Source of the DNA: Phorcus lineatus
Lineage: Eukaryota; Mollusca; Gastropoda; Trochida; Trochidae
Length of the DNA stretch: 64,000 bases
Direction of reading: 5' to 3'
Assembly: GCA_921293015.1 (NCBI GenBank)
Contig: OV121095.1
Location: 34,383,484-34,447,483, forward strand
Both the position numbers and the translations under genes were made by a program. Within the stretch, counting starts at the first letter, position 1; each line of letters opens with the position of its first letter. Below the pieces are notes generated by a model, which was not told the DNA's origin, ran no database searches, and saw only the letters and a program-made list of their open reading frames with translations. Shown piece by piece: positions 1 to 11,928 of the stretch.

Positions 1-775
1 CGAACTATCCATTTGACAATCAAATCCATATGTCAAATCGAACTATCCATTTAACAGTTAAATCCATATGTCAAGTCGAACTATCCATTTGACAATCAAA
101 TCCATATGTCAAGTCGAACTATCCTTTTAACAGTCAAATCCATATGCCAAGTCGAACTATGCATTTAAAAGGTCAAATCCATATGCCAAGTCGAAATATC
201 GCCTTAACAGTCAAATCCATATGTCAAGTCGAATTATCCATTTAACAGTCAAAACCATACGCCAAGTCGAAATATCGCATTAAGAGTCAAATCCATGTGC
301 CAAGTCGAACTATGCATTTAACAGTCAAATCCATATGCCAAGTCGAAATATCGCCTTAACAGTCAAATCCACATGTCAAGTCGAATTATCCATTTAACAG
401 TCAAAACCATACGCCAAGTCGAAATATCGCATTAACAGTCAAATCCATATGCCAAGTCGAACTATGCATTTAACAGTCAAATCCATATTGCCAAGTCGAA
501 CTATGCATTTAACAGTCAAATCCATATGCCAAGTCGAAATATCGCCTTAACAGTCAAATCCACATGTCAAGTCGAACTATCCATTTCACAGTCAAATCCA
601 TACGCCAAGTCGAAATATCGCATTAACAGTCAAATCCATATGCCAAGGCGAACTATCCATTTAACAGTCAAATCCATTTGTTAAGTAGAACTATCCTTTT
701 AACAGGCAAATCCATATGTCAAATCGTACTATCCTTTGAACAGTCAGATCCACATGCCAAGTTGAACTACCCTCT
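1..775. repeat. 38-bp satellite array with 4-mer higher-order repeat
   Basis: About 20 head-to-tail monomers of 38 bp, each starting cgaa.tatc and containing aacagtcaaatccata. Monomers fall into sequence types (cgaactatgc, cgaaatatcgcc, cgaattatcc, cgaaatatcgca) that recur in the same order every 152 bp from position 192 to 344, and again from 535 after one extra monomer carrying a 1-bp insertion. The array continues off the left edge and decays at 700-775. No coding potential. Confidence 0.95.
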
Positions 776-1124
776 TAGCATTCCATGACAGTACTGAAAT
801 AAAAGGAACGGGAAGATGTTTGTTATTGCGACATTTCGGCCGTATAATCCCAGTGCATTTGCTTCCCGGCAGAATCAGCCTCTTGCCATACTTTAGGGTG
901 TTTATTTAGAGATTCTGCGGTGTGTTGTACATTGATCGATGTCTTTGAAAGGTCAAATGTGAAGGACGTTTATTTTAGATGATGTCATTTATGAACATCG
1001 GCTGTGACCCTTTACTTCGTAAACAACGAGGCCCCCGTGTCCGAGGGAGAATATATTAACACTATGAATTGCCTGATGGACGAGTGGGTAATGTTGTAAT
1101 TACTGTATTTTTGTGTTGGCGGTT

Positions 1125-1205
1125 GTTCGTTTGATTGACTCTGACAGTATGGGTTCGAATCTCGCAGTGGACTTGACTGGACTTTTGCAGAAACGATCTA
1201 ACATT
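1125..1205 (+). repeat. tRNA-derived SINE fragment (B-box portion)
   Basis: Contains atgggttcgaatctcgcagt, a B-box-like GGTTCGAATC core, followed by a gactt..ctggacttttgcag tail. The same B box plus tail is seen at 24517-24600 and 48430-48520, so this is a dispersed element and not a tRNA gene. No A box or cloverleaf is visible. Confidence 0.45.
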
Positions 1206-1272
1206 AAACAGGCAAGGTTTCAATATCTTCTCAAGAGTTTGAAATATTTAGTCCACATATTGTACACATTCA

Positions 1273-1570
1273 GGGGGCGGGATAGCGCAGTGGTAAGCGC
1301 GTTCGGCTTCGGATCAAGAGATCCTTGCCTAGGAAACTTTGTCTGCGGTAGAGGACTGTTCTACATGCTGTAAGGTTTGAGTGCAATGCTACACTGATTT
1401 TCAGCGCAGTACCACCCATGGTTCGCTACATCCAGCCGATGCTCGCAGGTTTCACCGCAATGCATATCCTCAATGGTGTTGCGGGCTTTCTCCCTGCAAT
1501 AATCCTCTAGCAGCCGTGATATAAGTGAAATACACTCGAAAGCTTCGTTAAACCCCAAATCACCTCACCG
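1273..1570 (+). mobile_element. tRNA-derived SINE, about 300 bp, full-length-like
   Basis: Begins with a tRNA-like head containing the A box tagcgcagtgg (1283-1293). The body is shared, in the same order, with 61972-62272: gaggactgttcta, cagtgccatccatggtt-like, ccagccgatgc, gttgcgggctttctc, cgaaagc.tcgttaaacccca. It ends in a cacctcacc tail. The tail alone recurs at 47480-47520. The B box is degenerate, so this copy is old. Confidence 0.75.
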
Positions 1571-2092
1571 AATTACACATTTAGAAATACTTTCTAATTA
1601 GTTAGTTGATTTCGTACGTTGGCCAAAGGCCTTACTAAAATGCATTGATGATTGACTGATACTCATCACTGTGATAGCGAGTCATTGCAGTTGTGACATC
1701 TCGACTTTGAAACATTTAATACGAAGAACATTGATGTTTTAAAGGACTGTTACAACAAGCCGTATCCTCCCGATGTTGAGTTTACAATGGATGACATCCA
1801 GCCTCCGTCAACCTGTCTGTATTTTCAGAATTTTGAATTCTTCCCAAGAACCATTTCAGACTGAAGAGCCGAATTGTTGATTTAGTAACCTTGTTATCTT
1901 AAAGCAGGGCCAAGGCACAGGAACTTGATATCGTAAATAAAACGTAGGTAAAAAGTAGATGAAACAATACCTGCACCCTCGATATATAGAATACTCTACT
2001 ATAAAGGTGCCACGGTGTTAAAAACAAACTGGGTTTTTTTTAAAATTTCGTAATGAAAAGTCCTAGGAACCACAAATTCATACGGCTCCCCT

Positions 2093-2400
2093 GTCAGTGT
2101 CAATCAATTGGCATTTTCAACGACAGATCGGTGCAATGGTTTGTAGTTTGCCTCTCACGCAAGCGGACCGGGATCGAATCCCGTTGGAGGCACCAACATT
2201 TGTGACCTGTTCCTTGTACTGTGTTGTGTCTATAGGAAAGTCACTTCATTCACATTGCACTAAGTCTACCCAGCTGTACCTGAACACGGAAAGGTATGGA
2301 CCTATAAGGTCGCGCAGAGCGCTTAAGAGGATTCGTCTAAAGTACTATTCCTTCAGGGTGATGATTATTTGTGCGCTTTGAGCATATCTATGCACGGAAA
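2093..2400 (+). mobile_element. tRNA-derived SINE with conserved central domain
   Basis: The tRNA-like head has a good B box with flanking stem (ccgggatcgaatcccgttgg, about 2168-2187). It is followed by cattcacattgcactaagtc and tacccagctgtacctg (2247-2285), which resemble the central domain shared by several metazoan SINE superfamilies (Meta/Nin-DC/Ceph type). That family assignment is from memory. The 94-codon reading frame across it is incidental. Confidence 0.6.
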
Positions 2401-3112
2401 TACCGCCATACACATGAACTATTAGTATTACAGGAATAAAACGTTAAAAAATTGATTTGTACCTCGATTAACATTACTGTTCAACTAGTTTAACCCAATG
2501 ATAGCAGGATCAATATTTGATAAGTTAACGACATTATTTTTTATTATTCCCGTATTGAGAAATCACATCTAGTGTATCTCAATTGTACCTGATTTGATTC
2601 GGTTCGGTTGACTGTTGTTGTTATGAGAACCAAGGAGAGGCTGTACAGTAAATAGGGTAGATCTTATCAATTATTGATGAATTATCGATCTTGTTTATGA
2701 GAGCGTGAAGACATCAGAACGATACCTTCAAATCCATCAGTGTCGACAAGACCACTGAACTCATTAACCTGGGTTGTAATTATCCCCTTGATTAGAGCAC
2801 TGAGCTCAATAACCTTGGGTTTTAATAATCCAATTGATCTGAGCACTAGGAGGTTGCCTTGTGTGTAGAATTGATGAAGTTGACCAATTGTCGATTACCT
2901 AAAGGGAATCTTCAAACAATGACTAGTTTTCCTAACTTGTGCACAAACAGAAAACGTTCAGCAACAGTGTTCGTGGCGAAACATTGAATGGTAACCAACT
3001 TAACGTTTAAAGGTCCTGAATAGTGAATTTTAAAAAATCACCAAAAATGCTCATGTCAAACACTTTAGAAAGGATTCTTCATGAAATGATGGTTTGTTCT
3101 TTGTTTGCACAG
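2401..3112. other. Gene-free stretch
   Basis: No credible coding exon seen. A short imperfect direct repeat occurs around 2750-2840 (caccactgaactcattaacc-type segment twice, about 53 bp apart). Otherwise AT-rich unique-looking sequence. Confidence 0.5.
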
Positions 3113-3569
3113 TTAAAGATCCACTCCGTGAGTTGTTGGAGTCATATATACCAAACTTAATCAATGGTGTCATTTGATCGCGAAGTATCGACTGTTAACA
3201 AAAAGACACATTTTAAAGCTTATTGGCTTTTTACAGTGACAATATGAAGGTAGAACGTCGCAATTATGATCGAAAACCGGACAATGACGCGCGTCAAATA
3301 GTCAAACGTAATTTTGGAGACTTATCTAAAACAGCCAGGAGGGCAGTTATGAGTTCATAGTGTTTGTTAGGTTATATAACTAGTGTCAATGTAAATGGAC
3401 GTGATATCTACACCTCTGTGCATTTATGAGGCTGTTTTTAAATTTTCATGGAAAAGCAGTATTTGTCATATAAAGTTAAGATGTTTTGATTTTATATCAC
3501 CACATATGACATTTAGGTTCGTATCAAAGGTAAATAATATGTGATGAAAATCACGGAGTGGCTCTTTCA
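3113..3569 (+). mobile_element. MITE family A (TTAAAGAGCCACTCCGTGA ends), copy 1
   Basis: A 457-bp non-autonomous element with terminal inverted repeats: left ttaaagatccactccgtga, right tcacggagtggctcttt. The interior is collinear with copies at 18100 and 25600 (agttgttggagtcatata, gatcgcgaagtatcgactgt, gatcgaaaaccggaca, aaacagccaggagggcagtt). The left edge keeps a TTAA, while the right edge has lost it. No coding capacity. Confidence 0.85.
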
Positions 3570-3571
3570 GA

Positions 3572-4182
3572 TTAAACGCACTAGTGCACGCCACAATGCA
3601 CAGATACTGCATATCTCACGATATTACTCACTATCCTCACTCAAATAATCTACCTCGTAAGTTATTTAACAAATATTTACGCATTCAGGTAATAAAGTGG
3701 ATTTTTAAAGGCCGGAAGTATTTAATGTTACGTTACATTAAATTCGCATGAACTACGATATCGGAAATATTAAGATTTTGCTCATAACCAGAAAAGCGGA
3801 AACGACAGCCGCCATGGTCAATCTAATAACAATGCTAATACTGTGTTATTAAATCGGTTAAATTACAACATTGCTTTCATAAAACATATTTCATGATTTG
3901 TTCTCAGTTCAGAGTTTAGGTAAATTCAATAGCTGCACACAGTACTAGTTCAGCCGTTTCCAAGTGTCAATAATTTAACCGTTTTGTGCACAGCTAACCA
4001 TAGATTTTTATATGTCCAAGCCGACAGCGGCTGTCTTAGCGTTTTCATTGTTGATTGCAGGTAAATTGTAAAGAATGTTTAGTATTTCATTGCATCGATA
4101 GAAAGTTTAAGTGAATGCGTAAGTCCTCGTAAACCTTAATATTGCCAATTTAAACCGTAAAAGCGTGCACTAGTGCCTTTAA
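3572..4182. mobile_element. MITE family B, TTAA-bounded, about 610 bp
   Basis: Bounded by inverted ends: left ttaaacgcactagtgcacgc, and right (reverse complement) ttaaaggcactagtgcacgc. TTAA sits at both edges (3572-3575 and 4179-4182). Inner inverted blocks containing cgacagccgc and gcggctgtc suggest a foldback interior. It lies 2 bp downstream of MITE A copy 1. Confidence 0.65.
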
Positions 4183-4440
4183 GTTCAGCAAACGTGGTCA
4201 TGCTAGATCACATGATGTTCAGCCCTAGGGTAAATTACATGACATTCAACTACAGTCATCATACCCATGGCGTATCGTTGGGTAGGGGACTCTTCAAAAT
4301 GACATGTCGATAATCTTTTACAATGATAAGATTATGCGGAGCAACAAAGACCATGGCGGATTATTCGATTCGTGAATTGATTGGAGAGAATTGCGCATCA
4401 TATAACGGTCACCGAATGTGTTTGGCCGGTTTTGTGTATG

Positions 4441-4740
4441 CAAAGAATCCATGTTTTTTGGAAGTTAAACATCCAAATGTTAAACAAAAATTTAAAAAAC
4501 CCCGACAATTGTATGCATAGAAAACATGTTTGAAGTTAAACATTCAAATGTTTAAAAAAACGCGAATTGTATGCATAGAAAACCTGTTTGGAAGTTAAAC
4601 AAACAAAAATTTAAAAAAACGCGAATTGTATGCATAGAAAACCTGTTTGGAAGTTAAACAAACAAAAATTTAAAAAAACGCAAATTGTATGTATAGAATC
4701 GATGTTTGGAGGTAAACATCCAAAAATGTAAACAACAACA
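4441..4740. repeat. 59-bp tandem repeat, about 4.5 units
   Basis: Repeating unit gtttggaagttaaacaaaca...gcgaattgtatgcatagaaa with the gaagttaaac anchor at 4461, 4532, 4591, 4650 and (degenerate) 4709. Spacing is therefore 71, 59, 59 and 59 bp. The frame reading into it from 4323 is not judged coding. Confidence 0.85.
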
Positions 4741-5383
4741 AAAAAACATTCTATTCATTTTATTTCTCAAAGTTGTGATGCTTAAAGGTACTACCATTTT
4801 TCCATCAAATTTTATCGTTTTACCATATCTATTTCAAATTGATACATGATATCGCAATATCCCTTTATATACAATGTTAGTTCTGTATGCGAGTTCTGTG
4901 TTCAAAATTTATATTTGTATTGTATCCAAACGCGTATAATCGAAATTAGCATTTAAATTTATGTATGAGTTTTGGATAACTGCTCAGACAGCAGAAATTC
5001 GTAGCACATGTTTCAAATTATTCAAATGGTTGTGTGATGAATTTTAAGCTTTTAGCCAACGTATGATGGAAATGTGAAGTATGTTAAAGTACAATCATTG
5101 AATAACAATAGCAAACCTTGCCATTTATATCATATTTGAGTCTGTTTTAAGCAAGGCGAAGGTCACATAGCATTAACTTGCATATAATGATCTTATTGGT
5201 CATCGCCACAATAGGAGAAGATAACGTGCTGTATAACGTATAGCTGTATAGTACTTTATCTTAAACTCGTACAGGACTAACCATTGCTTTTCTTGATTAG
5301 AAATCAAAACATCGACATAGAAGAACTTCACTATGCATACGAATAGCGAGTTGTTTGATTCTTCCCCTCTTCAGCAGGCATAC

Positions 5384-5532
5384 CAGTGGCGGATCGGGGA
5401 TGGTAGATGGTAGGGGAAGGGGAAGTTAGGGGTTTGTTTCCCCTTCTAATTTTCGAGAAGTGGGTGAACCTCCCTTTTCTTCAACAGTTGACGCCTCCCC
5501 CTTCCACTTTAAAATTCCCGGATCCTACGCTG
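5384..5532. mobile_element. Small MITE with CAGTGGCGGATC-type ends (hAT-like)
   Basis: The left end cagtggcggatcgggga matches the right end tcccggatcctacgctg in inverted orientation. The interior is G-rich then C-rich (aggggaaggggaag and cgcctcccccttcc), capable of folding back. CAGNGG termini are typical of hAT elements, but no 8-bp target-site duplication is recognisable, so superfamily is inference. Confidence 0.5.
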
Positions 5533-7209
5533 TTAAATAACATATCAGTATTTAGGCGACCAAAATAATTAATATGTTTTAAGTAATCTCAAATGGAGTG
5601 GAGTTGATATTTATATGAAATGTGTGAAATGGGCGAATCTTATATATCAACGGTTGTATCACTGATTTAGGCAACCATTTCATGTAAATCGGTAGAAAAT
5701 ACTGGAACGGTAGAAATAAGATTCTTCTATCTTTAAATGCGACATTCATTTTTTTCAAACTCATGTGAATTTCATGTTTATTATATAACATTCACACATG
5801 TCGTACTTATTTGACTTTATAGGGTAATCATTTCTGTAGATGACAATGCCACGTCAAGGAAATGATAACATAATTAATTTTCTTAATATACTGTTAATTA
5901 ATACATGGAAACGTGTTTAGCAGAATAAAATTGTCAAAATATTCAGCTAGAATCGATTAAACATGCAGCAAACGATTTTAAACGATTATCCATTGTATGA
6001 CACGTATCACATGCATGGTATTAATTAACTTGTCCAACTTGTCTCGTTTTGAATTCATCAGATGCGACCTGCGTACAGGTCACTCTGATAAGGTCGTGCA
6101 GGAATCGGAGCGTTTGAATACCTTCCGCCTGGATCAAGTTAATAGCGATTATTATGATTTTTCATCGATTTGTATTTTCTACGATGCATTTATGGTCTCC
6201 CAAGTAGCCCCATCGGCTGTAATGTTATATCTGATTTCGTTAGAAAGCCATAACTGTCTTCCAAATGACATACATGTAGGTCGTATTTATCGGAAATGAT
6301 GATCTATCCGCGATGATTAACACACCATGTTATGTGGCATTCTATATGATGTTTAGAGATCGGTGCACAGATCCGTCGATAGGAACAACTGACTTAACGC
6401 ATCGATGAATGTGTTTTATCAAATTTTTTACCCGGTGCACACAATGTCTACCGTTTAACCTATAAACCACAATATACGGATGTTGTTTGGATATTGGATA
6501 ATACAAGTGCTCACGGCGGTAAGGACATGCTCACCGTGTGCTGTCACTGGACGAATTTGAGTTTTACCATTGTATGACACATGATGGCTTTGTTGAATCT
6601 TCAGTTAAAAATGCTGCCGTTAGTGAAGTGTATATTTCCGTGTCAGGAAACAGGAAGTAGGCCTTTATTTTGTTTCGACCCTGACATTACTGTATACATC
6701 GGTATTATTCAACGTTAAGTGTAAGGACTACCGGCAAAAATATTCTCGTTTCTAAAAGTCACAGGAAGAATTTTACCACAGCTTTGAGTACTCTCAATGT
6801 TTTTGACAAATGGAAGGACACAGCTGGTGTAGCTAATGACTTGAAGATCACGACACATGCGGTATTCAGAGTTTTACAACTATTATACCCACTTTACATG
6901 TCGTTTTATCGAACGCCAAAATTGAAGTGTCCCCACTGGTGCAAGCAGTAATTCCTTTCATTATTTGAACCTTCAAGCGCTACCAGCAATGTTACTGTAT
7001 GTCAAGTGTTATCACAATCAGTTTTCAGAGGTTATCTGTGGTTTGCGTCGCAATGACTTTTGTATGAGCAGATGTAAAATATTTATAAGGATAAAAGTGA
7101 AATGGGGGTTAATAAGGATTCAAGCTTAAAAGTATGTAGAAGGTTTAAAATAAATATCGTTTAGAAAGAGAAATAGGTTTTCAGATATAGATGATTTAAG
7201 CTCATCAAG
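5533..7209. other. Gene-free stretch
   Basis: No supported exon, RNA gene or repeat family seen. Reading frames here (for example 5997-6299) lack family resemblance, membrane segments or signal peptides and are judged incidental. Confidence 0.4.
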
Positions 7210-7400
7210 CCTGAAAGACCAGATAGACTTCTGGCAAGATCCGTTGTCTGGCGTCCGTCGGGAGTCGTCAATCGCCTGTCTTCTGTCGTCCATAAACATT
7301 CACATCTTCGACTTGTATTTATGATAAGACTAATCAAAAATGTTTGTAATGCTGTAGCAAGGCTTTTCACACTCGTAACGCCGATGAAGGCTTCACTTCC
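7210..7400. repeat. Degenerate dispersed repeat (ggcgtccgtcg type)
   Basis: Contains gttgtctggcgtccgtcggg and ctgtcgtccataaacattca. Similar gcgtccgtccgtcatccatg text occurs at 24345-24365. Sequences of this form are common in mollusc genomes (recalled knowledge). Boundaries are unclear. Confidence 0.35.
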
Positions 7401-7805
7401 CATTCTTGTTTTATTTTACCGAGTGTGCGCTCAAATGTATCTAGTTGTCAAATCAAGATCAACCAAAATGTAACCTCAGTAACAGGTTTCAGCTAATGTT
7501 ATAGTCATGTAATAAATGTAATAACATAAACGTATAGATTGGAATGTCCCCTTAAATTTCGTTTCCACAAAAAAAATCGTGGTTGAAAGCACTGACATTT
7601 TCAATTGGCAATTTTCGATGATGATGTTGTTTTTCACTTTGAGAATTATAACGTTTCGGTAATAAGAAATTATTCCTTCTTCTTCATCAATCAAGCTTCT
7701 AAAATGCCGCTAAAGGAAGTTGAGAATCATAGTCTTCGACATCAAATGATACAATGACTGATGAGCCCATTCCTCTAGTTTCATCGTGTTAGAAGTACCT
7801 CAAAT

Positions 7806-7806
<1 letters not shown>

Positions 7807-7848
<42 letters not shown>
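7807..7848. repeat. (AT)n(GT)n microsatellite
   Basis: Uninterrupted AT dinucleotides followed by GT dinucleotides. Confidence 0.95.
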
Positions 7849-8639
7849 AGATAAACTGCATTTGGATCCTGAAACAGTGAGGTTTGTTTATCTGTATCGT
7901 GCAGATGGGACGTATTAAATTAATTGTTGTCAGAGGTGGTCCGGAAGCCACGTGGACATGTCATTGTCAGAAAGCTGTTATATCGGAATATCATTATCAA
8001 TGTTTTATTACAGTTTCCTCGGTCAGGGCGTCATTATCACTTGCCCTTATAGAGGATTATCAATAAAGGGAAACATTTTCTGAGATGAAGCAAGAATAAT
8101 TTTTGACAAAATCAAGGTAAGAGCGACTCGCTGTACTTTATCGAAAACGCGTTGATATTTAAGCTACTCTTAAACATGAAAAAATAAGACAATGCTGCAC
8201 TCACGAGAAAAAGAAACGTACCCATACAAAATAAGGGTTATAATAATTTTAAATCAGCAAAAACCAAAAGTCCCCTCACCTTAGCTTTATTCTACTACAT
8301 ACCGTTGACGATACACAAATGCAAGTGGCTTTCTTACGTGTCAAACACCAATTATGTTGAACATACGGAAATATAAAATAAATAATACTTGCATATTGAT
8401 CCAAAACACGAAATATATCAAAATCAACATTACCAAATCTGTGGGTCGAAGCCTAAATCACACAGTATTTACGTGATTACTTGACACAAAATCCATTTAA
8501 CACTATCAACTCAACGAATGTTCATGATCAGTATAACTTATGATTAAAGCGTATATTTTTTCCGATTTTTGATCAGAATTCTGAGTTCTTATTATTTTTT
8601 TTTTTTCAATATATTGAACTGATTAGTATTAAAATCATA

Positions 8640-8731
8640 CTTTCAGTAAAAATCTGTATTTCTCAATAAAATGTCACCATTCGTTGAGTTTGGGATATGC
8701 GACTCCAACAACTTAGAGAGTGTCTCTTTAA
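8640..8731 (-). mobile_element. MITE family A, diverged terminal fragment, inverted
   Basis: The reverse complement reads taaagagacactctctaagt then tgttggagtcgcatatccca and continues like the left end of copies at 3113, 18100 and 25600. It terminates at a TTAA (8728-8731). Only about 90 bp can be aligned by eye. Confidence 0.55.
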
Positions 8732-11236
8732 GACTGGAAACGAACGCAGTCATCCTTAATGCATAACAAACCACTGTAACACGTGCAAAAATGCTCAAAG
8801 ATATTACACCTGGGAATTGTTTCGGCACACCTATACGTTCTCCTACTGCTCTGTCGACCCATCCTTTAAATGAGCCATCCCAAGATAGTCCCACCCACGT
8901 GATGTATTCTTGTTTTGTGTTATTTCATTTTTCTTCCAAGCATTGGTGCTATGGTGATAAGCACTTGGTATTCGACTATGATTCCGGACGCAAATGACAG
9001 AACGCAATATCGGGACGTTTTCGCATTGTATGATGTTTCATCTGTTATTTAAATGTTCGAGAAAACTTTTTTTGAACAATTGTGGTGTTTTGGTAAACCT
9101 TATCGTTGATAAAGAGATTAAGGGTTCTTTTAAGATGTGATTTTATCTTGTCAAATCGTAAGAACACTTTATTCAAATTTTAATCCTCTAGCTGGCCTAA
9201 AAAAATAATGATATGATTGCGGTCCCCGTCCGTCCGAAACCGTTTTGATTTTCCGACTTCATCTCATGCATTACTGGCTCTAGAGAGTGGACATCTTGTT
9301 TACAAGTTCCTTAGCCAGTGGAGAGTATGAATTGCAAAAGGCCTTTAAAGCTGAATTCTTGTGTAGTGACTCTTTAGATAAATGAGATTTAAATTTGTAG
9401 ATTTTGTAACATTAAATTTTGGCAAAATGGGAGATTCCTAAATGTAGATTGGAAGTATATCAAGAGCCACGACTTTAGAAGAAGGCCTAGAAGCGAGATC
9501 TCGTGTCCAGACTAAATGAAGATTATACTTTATAGTTCTGAATATAAATATATTATATATAATCTGGTTCTGTATTTGACAGCGTGACATGTATGTATCT
9601 AGTTAGCAAATTGGGCGCACTGTACACTGCTATTACTGTAAGAACTTTGCAAATAAATATAAATTCTAAATGTCTATTAAAATGCTCGTAACTTGTTCTA
9701 AAATTCTATCGGTATATACATTATATCCACTATGTGACTTTTACTGTTGTAATATGTTTGTTCTGTGACATATGTACTTCACACTGACAGTTTGACAATC
9801 AAATGACAAATTTAATCTTTTTCTGTCCAAATGACTGCACATTATGTGTTATGTCAAATATTTGTTGCGTAATTCCTTTATTCTTCCTGATAACCTTTTT
9901 AAACATATATCCTTGTCAGTTGCATTAATATTTGGATCGTCCTTTCAAATGTTTAACCCATAAAGCTATAACTTGACAATTTTGTTCATTATGCATAATT
10001 TATCGTCATTAGTCTATATAATTCAAACACAGCTAGCATTAAACATGAAAGGCAATTTGAAAAAGTTATTTATGAATCATACATATTGTGAATATAAAAA
10101 TTCGCTTGTGAATTTGCACGTGCCAAAGACGTGATTTCTGTTTTTCTAAAGGAAGCAAATACGTATATGTCACCATATATTTTAACTTTGTTGAATATTT
10201 TAAAATTGCTTCTTCCACTTCTACATGTACGCCAATGATATTCATAACACGATTTATTTTCGTGAATATTATTCTTAGTGATAAGTTGTCATTGTATATT
10301 TAAAGTTCAACATTTGGACTTTTCGCAGTTGTTTCCTTACGTTTTATATATTTTCTCTTTGGCGTAGTTAGTATGTAATAATATTGTTAACACATCACTT
10401 ATATTAGATTTAAGTATATACATCTGACATTTGAGGATTTCGCACTTAATGCAACAAAGAAGTTGACTAACACTGATTATTTGATTGGTTCACAAAATAT
10501 GGGAAATAAAAAGAAAATTAAAAAGTTAGTAGGGCGTGGTCCCTGTGGCCCTTAAAAGGGGTCACATGGTCACCAAAAGAACAAATTAGAATTCCCATCA
10601 GCCGTGGTCATTATAACCCTTTTTGGGTTCGCTAATATAAATTAAAATCCCACCCAGCAAAGGAGTCTGTAAACAAGGTTTCAATTTTCTAGGCTTCTTG
10701 CTTCTGAAAAAACAATGAAAACAAGGTTTTAGGGCGTGGCCTCTCAGGCTCACTGGGTGGCCAAATCTATTAAAAAAACCTCTTAAGTCAAGGAGTTTGT
10801 ACACAAGATTTCCCATTTCTTGAGTCAATTGTTCAGGAGAAGAAGATGAAATAGTGAAAAGTTTAGAGGACAAGTTCATACACTCGTTTTACTGTTAAGT
10901 ATCATTTTCATTTTTTTCAACAATGGTCTGTTATATTATTCAATCACAGATGTTCTCTGCAAGAGGTGAGGTACCATGGAGTCGCCATTAATTAAGGTTA
11001 TCCAGAAACATGACGCGTTAAGGCCCATTGACACACATTATATTCCTTGACTAACTGCGACTGCCATTGATAAATACGTTACCAAGAATCTAATGTGTCC
11101 TTTAGTTCCGGTTAGTTTGTATTTTGCCCGTACAACTCATAACTTTTACCTAAGTCAGGGTCTAGCTGTCAGACTATTTCCTAAAATGAAGCTGTTTAGT
11201 TGCTGCATAGACTTGCTGAGGCTTTTACCTTATTTT

Positions 11237-11652
11237 AGCGTCTGGCTGAACTACTCAGTGGCTGCATTATTTACCAGAGATGTATTTGTTTATTCTGTGA
11301 GTGATTGCATCATATTTTTGTCAAATCTTATTTTAATTTAAGCGTCTGGCTGATATGCTGAGTGGATGCATTATTTACTAGAGGTTTAATTTGTTATTCT
11401 GTGTGTGATTTCATCATATTTTTGTCAAATCTGATTTTGATTTTAGCGTCTGGCTGACATACTGTGTGGATGCATTATTTACTAGAGATGTAATTTGTTA
11501 TTCTGCATGTGAATGCATCATATTTTTGTCAAATCTGATTTTAATTTTAGCGTCTGGCTGACATACTGAGTGAATGCATTATTTACTAGAGGTTTAATTT
11601 GTTATTCTGTGTGTGATTTCATCATATTTTTGTCAAATCTGATTTTAAGTAC
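11237..11652. repeat. 104-bp tandem repeat, 4 units (duplication copy 1)
   Basis: The anchor agcgtctggctga starts at 11237, 11341, 11445 and 11549, exactly 104 bp apart. Each unit carries tgcattatttac and catcatatttttgtcaaatc. The first unit is the most diverged. Confidence 0.92.
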
Positions 11653-11828
11653 ATCGTTGTTCACCAATGATTGATACTTGGTCCACTACTTTTGTACCAC
11701 TTGTACCATTTAATTCGATTGTAACCACCACGGGGAGTTGAGAATGTAAAATAATAGTTATATACACTGACTTGAACTGATCAGCTTTAAAGAAATTGAT
11801 TTCAAGCTATGCCTTCAAAATCGTCAAA

Positions 11829-11928
11829 ATTGTCTTCAATCCATCAAAATTGTCTTCAATCCATCAAAATTGTCTTCAATCCATCAAAATTGTCTTCAAT
11901 CCATCAAAATTGTCTTCAATCCATCAAA
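11829..11928. repeat. 20-bp tandem repeat, 5 units (duplication copy 1)
   Basis: Five perfect copies of attgtcttcaatccatcaaa. The matching array in copy 2 has six. Confidence 0.95.

Noticed and set aside
1..775. CRISPR-like regular repeats
   Set aside because: Monomers are directly adjacent with no unique spacers; this is a eukaryotic satellite.
2097..2381. 94-residue frame
   Set aside because: Lies entirely within a tRNA-derived SINE with central domain.
10598..11341. Reading frames of 93 and 82 residues occurring twice, identically, at 10598/14350 and 11093/14845
   Set aside because: Conservation is explained by the recent DNA duplication. No domain; the second overlaps the 104-bp tandem array.
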